Shown here: positions 1 through 7,310 of the stretch, in pieces
How positions within the stretch are numbered: the first letter of the stretch is position 1
Layout of the letters: the number at the start of each line of letters is the position of its first letter
Source: Lachnospiraceae bacterium
GTDB lineage: Bacteria; Bacillota; Clostridia; Lachnospirales; Lachnospiraceae
Assembly (NCBI GenBank): GCA_021202465.1
Contig: JAJQCZ010000009.1
Coordinates: 51,501 to 115,500 of the forward strand
Length of the DNA stretch: 64,000 nucleotides
Direction of reading: 5' to 3'
The notes under the pieces: generated by a model
Told to the model about the DNA's origin: nothing
The model's database searches: none
What the model saw: the letters and a program-made list of their open reading frames with translations, nothing else
Position numbers and translations under genes: made by a program

Positions 1-364
1 TGCCTCTCTGGTACAGGGAGGCGGCGAGGCCGGTCAGATCGCCCACGACGCCGCCGCCCAGAGCAATGAGGGCGTCAGAGCGTGAGAGACCGCTGCGTGC
101 GAGGCTCTCGAGAAGGTCGCCCAGCTGCCGCCAGTTCTTGGAGGATTCTCCGGCGGGAATCGTGTAGCTGTCGCAGGCGATCCCTGCCTCGCCCAGAGAG
201 TACAGGAGCTCCTCCAGATACAGGGGCGCGACGTGGGAGTCGGTGACGACGACCACGCGGCGGGCCGGGAGAGCCTCTGCGAAGAGCTCTCCGGCCCGGT
301 TCAGGAGACCGGCTCCGATGCGGACGTCATAGGGGGTGGATGCGGCGATCGGACAGGTAATCAT
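1..364 (-). CDS. aroB: 3-dehydroquinate synthase, N-terminal part (cut by window edge)
   Basis: This is the second gene of the minus-strand aroF-aroB operon, and only the first ~121 residues lie in the window. The product closes DAHP to 3-dehydroquinate, the second shikimate step, using NAD and a divalent metal. The visible part reads MITCPIAASTPYDVRIGAG, then VVVVTDSHVAPLY, PAGESSKNW and the glycine-rich ALGGGVVGDLTGLAAS, which is the NAD-binding signature of the AroB family. The start ATG overlaps the aroF stop as ATGA (364-361), so the two genes are translationally coupled. The GGAGGAACC just upstream serves as ribosome binding site. Family assignment is secure; the C-terminal metal-binding part cannot be judged. 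Confidence 0.93.
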   Translation of the reverse strand, partial: MITCPIAASTPYDVRIGAGLLNRAGELFAEALPARRVVVVTDSHVAPLYLEELLYSLGEAGIACDSYTIPAGESSKNWRQLGDLLESLARSGLSRSDALIALGGGVVGDLTGLAASLYQRG

Positions 365-1398
365 TGAGGTTCCTCCTCACTGGGCTGCACGGGAAGACTG
401 CTGAGAGACTCGCGGAGGTTGAAAATGTGGCGGCTCAGGTCTGCGAAGGCCTTCGGTGTCAGAGACTGCGGGCCGTCGCAGAGGGCGTGCGCCGGATCGT
501 TGTGTACCTCGATCATCAGACCGTCGGCACCGGCGGCCGTGGCTGCCAGAGCCATGGCGGGAACCAGGCTGGCCTTTCCTGTGGCGTGGCTGGGATCGAC
601 GACGACGGGCAGATGGGTCAGCTGATGGAGCACCGGGACGGCGCCCAGATCCAGCGTGTTCCGGGTGGCCGTCTCGAAGGTGCGGATGCCGCGCTCACAG
701 AGGATGACCTGCTCATTGCCGCCGGCCAGAATGTATTCGGCGCTCATCAGAAGCTCCTCGATCGTGTTCGCCAGGCCGCGTTTCAGGAGAATCGGTTTCC
801 TTAAGTGCCCGAGTTCCTTGAGTAACTCGAAATTCTGCATGTTCCGCGCCCCTACCTGGATGACGTCCACCTCTTCGAAGAGAGGGAGCTGCGAGAGATC
901 CATGATCTCGGTCACGATGGGAAGACCGGTCTCTTCTCTGGCGTTCAGGAGCATGCGGACACCCTTGCCGCGAAGACCCTGGAAGGAGTAGGGAGAGGTG
1001 CGGGGCTTGAATGCGCCGCCCCGGAGCATCGTGGCGCCGGCCGCCTTTACGTCTCTGGCGACCTGTATGATCTGCTCCTCTGTCTCGACCGAGCAGGGAC
1101 CGGCGATCAGGCCGAAACAGCCGCCGCCGATGCGGGTGTCCCCCGCCTGTACGATGGTGTCGTCCGGATGGAATTTGCGGTTGGCGTTCTTATAGGGCTC
1201 CTGGATCCGCTTGACATCCTCGACGATATCCAGAGACTGGATGCGCTCCAGAGGGATGCGCGAGGTATCGCCTACCAGGCCGAGGATGGTGTCCATCTTG
1301 CCGTTGACGGTGTGAATCTCCACGCCGTATTCCTGAATCCAGTGGGTCAGGTGTTCAATCTGGGCTTTGTCTGCGTTCTGTTTCAGTTTGATAATCAT
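361..1398 (-). CDS. aroF: 3-deoxy-7-phosphoheptulonate (DAHP) synthase, type I-beta
   Basis: The 345-residue enzyme condenses PEP with erythrose-4-phosphate, the committed step into aromatic amino acids. Residues 1-70 (MIIKLKQNADKAQIEHL...) form the small ferredoxin-like/ACT-type regulatory domain typical of the I-beta class. The barrel follows with GLIAGPCSVE, LRGGAFKPRTSPYSFQG, QVGARNMQNF, PILLKRG and VVVDPSHATGK, which carry the PEP/E4P and metal ligands. The start at 1398 follows AAGAGGAGAAACCC. A longer upstream frame exists but would run through the leader and terminator, so I rejected it. Expression is probably controlled by the attenuator upstream. The gene overlaps aroB by four bases. 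Confidence 0.95.
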   Translation of the reverse strand: MIIKLKQNADKAQIEHLTHWIQEYGVEIHTVNGKMDTILGLVGDTSRIPLERIQSLDIVEDVKRIQEPYKNANRKFHPDDTIVQAGDTRIGGGCFGLIAGPCSVETEEQIIQVARDVKAAGATMLRGGAFKPRTSPYSFQGLRGKGVRMLLNAREETGLPIVTEIMDLSQLPLFEEVDVIQVGARNMQNFELLKELGHLRKPILLKRGLANTIEELLMSAEYILAGGNEQVILCERGIRTFETATRNTLDLGAVPVLHQLTHLPVVVDPSHATGKASLVPAMALAATAAGADGLMIEVHNDPAHALCDGPQSLTPKAFADLSRHIFNLRESLSSLPVQPSEEEPQ

Positions 1399-1500
1399 GG
1401 GTTTCTCCTCTTTCCATGTGATGATTGGGTGCAATGGGAAATGGCTTTCTGCCGTTCCCTGTTGCGGCCGGGGGTGTCGAACGGGTTGGCTTGTGAGGCC

Positions 1501-1537
1501 GAAAAAGAAAAGCCCCGCAGCGTGGCGCTGCAGGGCT
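1501..1537 (-). terminator. Attenuator terminator in the aroF leader
   Basis: On the minus strand a 12-bp stem with one mismatch (1511-1522 with 1526-1537, three-base loop) is followed by TTTTCTTTTT. It lies between the leader peptide and aroF, so it must be read through for aroF-aroB expression. The leader segment at 1581-1600 is complementary to the 5' arm and could form a competing antiterminator (GCGTG and GCTGCA blocks pair). Confidence 0.85.
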
Positions 1538-1559
1538 GAGCTCTTCGGTTGGATCACAG

Positions 1560-1685
1560 TCAGACCCGGAACCGCATTCTCCCTGATGCAGCAGCACGCG
1601 AATAGGCCTTGCCAGCAAAAAAGCGGGCAAAGCTGCCGGTAAAGAAATAATAAGAACGGCTCTGTGCTGCGGTGCAGTGTGACAT
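1560..1685 (-). CDS. Phe/Tyr-rich leader peptide of the aroF operon
   Basis: This 41-codon frame starts with ATG directly behind a strong GGAGGAGAG ribosome binding site and ends 22 bases before the attenuator stem. Its middle reads SYYFFTGSFARFFAGKAY, so eight of 18 codons are Tyr or Phe. No Trp codon is present. By analogy with the pheA and trp leaders, a ribosome stalled at these codons would leave the downstream segment (coding SRAAASG) free to pair with the terminator 5' arm. The peptide itself is unlikely to have a function after translation. The reading of this frame and the pairing are visible in the sequence; the regulatory role is inference. Confidence 0.78.
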   Translation of the reverse strand: MSHCTAAQSRSYYFFTGSFARFFAGKAYSRAAASGRMRFRV

Positions 1686-1747
1686 GAGAACTCTCCTCCG
1701 GGGACGGCCGGTCAGGCCGGGTGAACGGGTAACATCGAATTGCCAGT

Positions 1748-1776
1748 ATGATATCACAGGAAAACATGAATGTAAA
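1748..1776 (-). promoter_or_regulatory. Sigma-A type promoter of the aroF leader
   Basis: On the minus strand TTTACA (1776-1771) and TATCAT (1753-1748) are separated by exactly 17 bases. Transcription would start near 1741, about 56 bases before the leader-peptide start. Confidence 0.7.
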
Positions 1777-1809
1777 GAATAAAAACGATGAAATTTCTTC
1801 ATGAATCAG

Positions 1810-1844
1810 AGGGGAAAATAAGCCCCGGTGCGTGTCCAGGGCTT
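1810..1844 (-). terminator. Intrinsic terminator downstream of hpf
   Basis: A 9-bp stem (1820-1828 with 1836-1844, 7-base loop) is followed on the minus strand by TATTTT. It lies about 70 bases past the hpf stop and separates hpf from the aroF promoter. Confidence 0.8.
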
Positions 1845-1914
1845 TTGGAGCGGGTTTATCGGGTTCGCTGAATGTTCCGCGCTGGCGTGTTCTTGCTGCC
1901 TGGAATTTTTTCTG

Positions 1915-2439
1915 CTAGAATTCGGGCTCAATCAGACCGTAGGTGTTCGGCCCCTTGCGCCTGTAGACGACGTTGACCTGATCGGTATCCGAATTGAGGA
2001 AGACGTAGAAGCTGTGGCCCAGCATCTCCATCTGCAGGCAGGCCTCCTCGGGATCCATGGGCTTCATGGCGAAGCGTTTGGTGCGGACGATCTGAATCGC
2101 ATTCTCCTCTTCGGGGACTTCCTCGGTATATGCGGGGGTGAAGCCGGTCTGATTTCGGTTCATCAGGCGGGTCTTGTATTTTCTGAGCTGTCCTTCGATA
2201 ACCTCCTCAACCAGATCGATGGACTGATACATATCGGTACTGCTCTCCTCCGCCCGGATCACCGTGCCCTTCAGGGGGATGGTGACTTCAATCTTCTGGC
2301 GGTCTCTTTCCACACTCAGGGTGACCTGAACCTCGGTGTCCGGCTGGAAATATTTCTCGAGCTTTCCGAGCTTGCTCTCCACCATCGACTGCAGGCCTGC
2401 CGTAAGGTTCACATTGCGGCCGGAAATAATAAAACGCAT
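1915..2439 (-). CDS. hpf: Ribosome hibernation promoting factor, long form
   Basis: The 174-residue protein has the two-domain layout of long HPF. An N-terminal S30AE/YfiA domain (MRFIISGRNVNLTAGL, then VQVTLSVERDRQKIEVTIPL) is followed by a linker. The C-terminal dimerisation domain reads IVRTKRFAMKPMDPEEACLQ and LGHSFYVFLNSDTDQVNVVY. Long HPF binds the 30S decoding centre and joins 70S ribosomes into 100S dimers in stationary phase. The ATG follows AAAGGAGCTGATGGT. It is a single-gene unit with its own terminator, divergent from typA. Confidence 0.95.
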   Translation of the reverse strand: MRFIISGRNVNLTAGLQSMVESKLGKLEKYFQPDTEVQVTLSVERDRQKIEVTIPLKGTVIRAEESSTDMYQSIDLVEEVIEGQLRKYKTRLMNRNQTGFTPAYTEEVPEEENAIQIVRTKRFAMKPMDPEEACLQMEMLGHSFYVFLNSDTDQVNVVYRRKGPNTYGLIEPEF

Positions 2440-2735
2440 ACCATCAGCTCCTTTACTGTATGATCGCCGGGACTCCCGCTGCGGCGGGGCCTGACGGAAT
2501 TCTTATCGTTCGCATTCGGGCAAAAAGTACGAAAAAAGACGAAAAAAGGTTGCAACTGATGCAAAAAATAAGAATTCAATACAATAAGTCTACCATATTT
2601 CAAGGAAAAAGCAAGTAAAAAAAGAAAAGTTTTCGGGCGGGAAAAGACGCAGCAAGGCCGCGGAAATCCGTCGCCGTACTTCGGGAAAATATGGAGGATT
2701 TTCTGAGATTTCGACAAAGGAGAGGTGCGGAAGGA

Positions 2736-2807
2736 TGTGGATAATGTGGATAACTTCGTGCATAACCCGGTTTTTCAGGAAAAACACGGAGAAATTTTTG
2801 TGGATAA
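2736..2807 (+). promoter_or_regulatory. Cluster of three perfect DnaA-box sequences
   Basis: TGTGGATAA, the exact complement of the DnaA box TTATCCACA, occurs at 2736-2744, 2745-2753 and 2799-2807 in one orientation. A near match (CGTGCATAA) lies at 2757-2765. The first two are directly abutting. dnaA, dnaN or other origin genes are not in the window, so this is either a DnaA-regulated promoter region for typA or a titration/reactivation site. Function is inference. Confidence 0.6.
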
Positions 2808-2832
2808 CCGGGGGGAAAAAGTACAGAGCCTC

Positions 2833-2861
2833 TTGCATTTTTGCCATGTACAGTATAGAAT
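2833..2861 (+). promoter_or_regulatory. Likely typA promoter
   Basis: TTGCAT (2833-2838) and TAGAAT (2856-2861) are spaced by 17 bases. They lie 26 bases downstream of the last DnaA box and about 63 bases before the typA start. Confidence 0.6.
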
Positions 2862-2924
2862 GGTGGGGTTGCACGGGCGGTGCGCGGACGTGCGCCGCAG
2901 GAAGCAGGATAGGAGTTATACGGT

Positions 2925-4754
2925 ATGATTCGAGAAGATATTCGGAATATTGCGATTATAGCCCATGTAGACCATGGCAAGACGACGCTGGTGGACGAGC
3001 TGCTGAAGCAGAGCGGCGTGTTCCGGGCCAATCAGGACGTCGTGGAGCGGGTGATGGATTCCAACGACATCGAGCGGGAGAGGGGCATCACCATACTCTC
3101 CAAGAATACGGCGGTTTTCTATAAGAATACGAAGATCAACATCATTGACACCCCCGGTCACGCGGATTTCGGCGGAGAGGTGGAGCGGGTGCTGAAGATG
3201 GTGAACGGCGTGATTTTGGTGGTGGATGCTTTCGAGGGCCCCATGCCACAGACCCGTTTTGTTCTGCAGAAGGCACTTTCCCTCGACCTGTCGGTGGTGG
3301 TCTGCATCAACAAGGTGGACCGGGACGGCGCCCGCCCCGAGGAGGTCGTGGATGAGGTGCTGGAGCTGTTGATGGATCTGGATGCCAATGACAAACAGCT
3401 GGACTGCCCCTTCGTCTTTGCTTCGGCTAAGGCCGGCTGGTCCGCCCGCGAGCTTGACGATCCCCGGGAGAATATGGTTCCTCTTTTTGAGACGATTCTT
3501 GAGTCTATTCCGGCGCCCGAGGGAGATCCGGATGCCGATACGCAGGTACTCATCAGCACCATTGACTACAACGAATATGTGGGCCGCATCGGCGTGGGCA
3601 AGGTAGACAACGGTTCTCTGAAGGTGAACCAGGAGGTCGTTCTGGTGAACCATCATGATCCGGATAAGTGCCACAAGGTGAAGATCAGCAAGCTGTATGA
3701 GTTCGACGGACTGAATAAGGTCGACGTGAAGGAGGCCGGCATCGGCTCTATCGTGGCGATTTCCGGTATTCCGGATATTCGCATCGGCGATACGATCTGC
3801 TCTCCGGAGAATCCGGTACCGATTCCCTTCCAGAAGATTTCCGAGCCGACGCTGTCCATGAATCTGATGGTCAACGACAGCCCCTTCGCCGGGCAGGAAG
3901 GGAAATATGTCACCTCCCGCCATCTGCGCGATCGCCTGTTTCGCGAGCTGAACACCGACGTCAGTCTGCGTGTAGAGGAGACGGACAGCCCCGACTGCTT
4001 CAAGGTGTCGGGCCGCGGCGAGCTGCATCTGTCCGTCCTGATTGAGAATATGCGCCGTGAGGGTTACGAGTTTGCAGTCAGCAAGGCGGAGGTCATTTAC
4101 AAGACAGATGGAAACGGCAAGCCGCTCGAGCCTATGGAGCGGGTCTATGTGGATGTGCCCGATGAGTATTCCGGCGCGGTCATCGAGAAGCTCAGCATGC
4201 GCAAGGGTGAGCTGCAGAACATGACGCCCGGCAACGGCGGCACCACCCGCCTGGAATTCTCCATCCCTTCCCGGGGGCTAATCGGCTACCGGGACGAGTT
4301 CCTGACCGATACCAAGGGGAACGGTGTCATGAATCAGCTCTTCGATGGTTATGCTCCGTACAAGGGCGACATCCAGTACCGGACACAGGGCTCTCTGATC
4401 GCCTTCGAGACCGGCGAGGCGGTGGCTTACGGCCTGTTCAACGCCCAGGACCGGGGGCTGCTCTTTGTGCGGCCCGGCGACCGGGTCTATTCCGGCATGG
4501 TGGTGGGGCAGAACGGCAAGTCCGACGACATCGAGGTGAATGTCTGCAAGACCAAGCATCTGACCAATACCCGTTCCTCCGGCGCCGACGAGGCGCTGAA
4601 GCTGGTGCCGCCGAAGATCATGAGCCTGGAGCAGTGCATGGAGTTCATCGACACCGATGAGCTGCTGGAGGTCACGCCGGAGAACCTGCGCATCCGCAAG
4701 CGGATCCTCAATCCTACGAAGAGAAAGAGAGACATGATCCGGAGAAAATCCTGA
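2925..4754 (+). CDS. typA: Ribosome-associated translational GTPase TypA/BipA
   Basis: The 609-residue protein is a full-length EF-G-like GTPase that binds the 70S ribosome and supports ribosome assembly and stress growth. The G motifs are AHVDHGKTT (P-loop), RGIT (switch I), DTPGHADF (G3), NKVD (G4) and ASAKAGW (G5). An EF-Tu domain II follows (DYNEYVGRIGVGKV), then domains III and V and the C-terminal domain unique to BipA (GFLTD-like region and SSGADEALKLVPP). The start follows AGGAGTTATACGGT. The gene is monocistronic, with no clear hairpin terminator after it. Confidence 0.97.
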   Translation: MIREDIRNIAIIAHVDHGKTTLVDELLKQSGVFRANQDVVERVMDSNDIERERGITILSKNTAVFYKNTKINIIDTPGHADFGGEVERVLKMVNGVILVVDAFEGPMPQTRFVLQKALSLDLSVVVCINKVDRDGARPEEVVDEVLELLMDLDANDKQLDCPFVFASAKAGWSARELDDPRENMVPLFETILESIPAPEGDPDADTQVLISTIDYNEYVGRIGVGKVDNGSLKVNQEVVLVNHHDPDKCHKVKISKLYEFDGLNKVDVKEAGIGSIVAISGIPDIRIGDTICSPENPVPIPFQKISEPTLSMNLMVNDSPFAGQEGKYVTSRHLRDRLFRELNTDVSLRVEETDSPDCFKVSGRGELHLSVLIENMRREGYEFAVSKAEVIYKTDGNGKPLEPMERVYVDVPDEYSGAVIEKLSMRKGELQNMTPGNGGTTRLEFSIPSRGLIGYRDEFLTDTKGNGVMNQLFDGYAPYKGDIQYRTQGSLIAFETGEAVAYGLFNAQDRGLLFVRPGDRVYSGMVVGQNGKSDDIEVNVCKTKHLTNTRSSGADEALKLVPPKIMSLEQCMEFIDTDELLEVTPENLRIRKRILNPTKRKRDMIRRKS

Positions 4755-5092
4755 CCGCGACAGATATATTGCGAGTATTACAGACATCCGCATATAAAAT
4801 AAAAAAGAATGAAATAGTGAAAAATTCCGGGGACATTTTCGGAGAAAATACGGGAAACGCGCAAGGATAATTGAAACGCCGGGTAAGATATTTTAAAAAA
4901 ATATGTGAAAGGCGGAGCGGATGGGCGATAGGACGGAAAAAGAAGAGAAGATATTTGAGTGAAAACAAAAAATGCTGTATCGTCAAATCGCAGGGAACAT
5001 GCTACACTCTATATGTAAGCAGGATATATGGGTGAGAGGAAATCCCATTTGTCCGGATTTTTTGTATAATGAATACAAGGAGGTTCCCAGTC
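4755..5092 (+). other. Intergenic region, typA to repeat protein
   Basis: No gene is convincing here. The first 200 bases are A-rich with no clear terminator stem. A consensus TATAAT sits at 5065-5070 and an AAGGAGG at 5077-5083. That -10 element is too close to the ribosome binding site to serve this start comfortably, and the -35 position has no good match. Another possible -10 (TACACT) lies near 5002. Confidence 0.5.
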
Positions 5093-5919
5093 ATGAAAAA
5101 AAGGTCTGCCTGGATGAACGGCTGCCGCAGGAGAGTGAATTCAAGGAGGGGTATGAGAAGGCCAAAGAGGCACTTCTGGAGAAGACCGGCGATGCCTCCG
5201 TGCTGGAGGGAGCGATCGAGATTCATCATAAGCTGCCCCTGGAGAATCTCGAGGCGGAGGAATATATGATGCCTCGCGATGTGCTGAAGGAAGAGATGAA
5301 GAAAGCCGGTGTGGACGTTGCCGAAGCAAAGCCGAAAAAAGAGTCCGCGGAGAATGGTGAGGAAGAGCCGAAGGTGACGGCGGCGGATACGATGATGGAA
5401 GGATTTTCGGCAGAGCCGGAGCTTAACCCCATCGAGGCGGTAGAGGCGATCAGCTACAATGCATCCGCGGAAGAAGTGGCGGAAGAAATGAAGGAAGCCG
5501 GGCTCGTACAGGAGAAGCCGGAAAAAGAAAAGGCAGAGATTCCGAAGGAAGAGACCGAAGAGACGGGGGAGACCGGCGTAGATCTGACGATGGAAGGCTT
5601 TGCAGAGGATCCGGAGCTGACGCCGATTGAGGAGGTGGATGCGATCCGCCATGTGGCTTCTTTTGATGAAGTGAAGGATGAGATGAAGGACGCCGGACTG
5701 ATGCCGGAGGAGCCGGAAGAGGAAAAGACTGAGGCACCGAAGGAAGAGACCGAAGAGACGGGGGAGACCGGCGTGGATCTGACGATGGAAGGTTTTGCAG
5801 AGGATCCGGAGCTGACGCCGATCGAGGAGGTGGATGCGATCCGTCATGTGGCTTCTTTTGATGAAGTGAAGGATGAGATGAAGGATGCCGGACTGATGCC
5901 GGAGGAGCCGGAGAAATAG
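5093..5919 (+). pseudogene. Acidic tandem-repeat protein, start out of frame at a poly-A tract
   Basis: I do not recognise this family. An ATG at 5093 sits behind a perfect AAGGAGG, but runs through A7 (5096-5102) into a frame that stops at 5269. One extra A would give MKKKVCLDERLPQESEFKEG and join the long frame that continues to 5919. The long frame lacks its own ribosome binding site upstream. The resulting ~275-residue product is very acidic and built of about four repeats. The last two (65 residues each, starting near 5578 and 5773) are almost identical and carry DLTMEGFAEDPELTPIEEVD. An earlier one at 5389 is more diverged. No signal peptide or membrane segment is seen. The break may be an assembly error, a real frameshift or a slippage site. 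Confidence 0.6.
5578..5916 (+). repeat. 195-bp tandem repeat inside the acidic repeat gene
   Basis: The unit beginning GTAGATCTGACGATGGAAGG at 5578 recurs with a few synonymous changes at 5773, a period of 195 bases or 65 codons. The second copy is cut short by the stop codon after about 48 codons. A diverged copy precedes it from about 5389. Confidence 0.85.
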
Positions 5920-6002
5920 ATGGTGATTTCTGCGTAACAATCGGTATATCAAGATGACAATAAAGCTTTTGTCGTTTATATCATAAGATATAACTTTTCA
6001 TG

Positions 6003-6034
6003 AAATGCCTGCCTTTGCGGTGGGCATTTTATTT
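6003..6034 (+). terminator. Intrinsic terminator after the repeat gene
   Basis: AAATGCC (6003-6009) pairs with GGCATTT (6023-6029) and is followed by TATTTG. It sits about 85 bases past the stop codon. Confidence 0.7.
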
Positions 6035-6261
6035 GTGCAAGAAAAATGAAATAGTTGATAAGAAAAGCAAGATAGTGCAAAAAAACATCGGGATCCGGTC
6101 TGAAACTAATGAAAAAACGAACAAAATTTTAGCAAGATAATTGTGCGATTTGGGAAAATGGTGCATGGTTACATTCGCGACGGGTATGATAAGATAATTG
6201 TCAGTAATAATGTGGCGCAGGTATGCCTTCGGGCATTTGCGCAGGAGAGGAGAGTGTACCT

Positions 6262-7221
6262 ATGAAGCATACACCGTTTCCCGGTTATGACAATCACTTC
6301 AAGTCACAGCTTCGTGATCTTGAAGAGACACCGGAGCTGATTGCGGCGCGTCAGGCGCAGGGCAAAGCTCTGATGACCTGGGAGGTGCCGGAGGGACTGA
6401 AGATGGAGGATCGCGCCATCGACGGACCTGATGAGGGGCAGAAGCTGAACATCCGCATCTATACGCCTGCGGGGCTGCCCGCGAAGGCTCCGGCTGTTCT
6501 GGATATCCACGGCGGCGCCTGGGTTGGCGGCAATCTGGACATTGACAACGCCCGCTGCATCGAGCTGGCGGTCCGCACTGAGGCTATTGTGGTCAGCGTT
6601 GAATATCGTCTTTGCGGCACCGGTGAATTCCACTTCCCGCAGCCGCTGATGGACTGCTATACGGCCTACAAGTGGATCCTGGCGAACGCTGAGGAGCTTG
6701 GCTGCGACGGTCAGGTAGGTGTCCATGGTTCCAGCTCCGGCGGCAATCTGGCTGCAGGACTGGCTCTGTACCTGAGAGATCATAAGGAGCAGGCGCCGGC
6801 TCTGACCGTTGTGAACTGCGGCTGCCTGTCCAACCAGTTTAACGAATTCTATTCCTTCCAGCAGAACTATGAGCTGCGCATGGGACCCGATGAGAAGGCG
6901 GCGGGCGCTGAGAACGCCTATCTGGGCGGCTACGACGGAACCACTCCTTCGTACTATGCTTTCCCGCTCTTTACCCCGGATGTAGGAGGACTCGGAGCAC
7001 ATATGATCATCACGGCGGAGTATGATACGCTGCGCGATGACGGCCTGAACTATGCGATGCGTCTGCTGAAGGCCGGCGTGCCGACGGAGATCCTGTCCGC
7101 GCCTCGTGTCTGCCACTGCTTCACCTGCGTGCCGTTCCATCCCTACACGAATCTGATACATGATCTGATCGCCATGTCCTTCCGCCGGGAGTTCGGCCTG
7201 CTGGAGAATCTGAGAGTCTGA
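6262..7221 (+). CDS. Alpha/beta hydrolase (HSL-like esterase), copy 1
   Basis: The 319-residue protein belongs to the alpha/beta-hydrolase-3 (hormone-sensitive-lipase-like) carboxylesterases. The oxyanion motif HGGAWVGG is at residues 83-90 and the nucleophile elbow GSSSG at 156-160, with Ser158 as likely nucleophile. The acid is probably in AEYDTLRDDG (Asp255) and the base is His285 in CHCF. No signal peptide is visible, so it acts in the cytoplasm. I chose the ATG after GAGAGGAGAGTGTACCT because the other two copies start at the same residue. It is followed after ~90 bases by a CitMHS permease, which suggests that an imported ester or lactone is hydrolysed, or that the acid product is moved. 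The substrate is unknown. Confidence 0.88.
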   Translation: MKHTPFPGYDNHFKSQLRDLEETPELIAARQAQGKALMTWEVPEGLKMEDRAIDGPDEGQKLNIRIYTPAGLPAKAPAVLDIHGGAWVGGNLDIDNARCIELAVRTEAIVVSVEYRLCGTGEFHFPQPLMDCYTAYKWILANAEELGCDGQVGVHGSSSGGNLAAGLALYLRDHKEQAPALTVVNCGCLSNQFNEFYSFQQNYELRMGPDEKAAGAENAYLGGYDGTTPSYYAFPLFTPDVGGLGAHMIITAEYDTLRDDGLNYAMRLLKAGVPTEILSAPRVCHCFTCVPFHPYTNLIHDLIAMSFRREFGLLENLRV

Positions 7222-7310
7222 TGATGTGCCTGCGGACGGGAGAACCGCCCGACAGGCCGGAGGAAAACCTGAAAAGGTAAAAAATTGTAAAATTAAGGAG
7301 AGAAATACAT

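Larger units (their letters stand above)
2440..2924. other. Divergent hpf-typA intergenic region
   Basis: No gene is visible in these 485 bases. The hpf-proximal half is A/T rich. A weak hpf promoter candidate, TTGAAA then TATTGA at 16-base spacing, lies on the minus strand around 2577-2604. The typA-proximal half holds the DnaA-box cluster and the typA promoter listed separately. Confidence 0.6.

Noticed and set aside
1399..1767. N-terminal extension of aroF through the leader (long in-frame start)
   Set aside because: It would read through the terminator stem and lacks a ribosome binding site; family length and the AAGAGGAGAAACCC site fix the start at 1398.
2736..2807. Chromosomal replication origin
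   Set aside because: Three DnaA boxes alone are not enough; there is no dnaA, dnaN, rpmH or clear unwinding element with box array in the window.
5065..5070. Promoter for the acidic repeat gene at TATAAT
   Set aside because: The start site would fall on the ribosome binding site and no -35 is visible, so I did not list it as a promoter.
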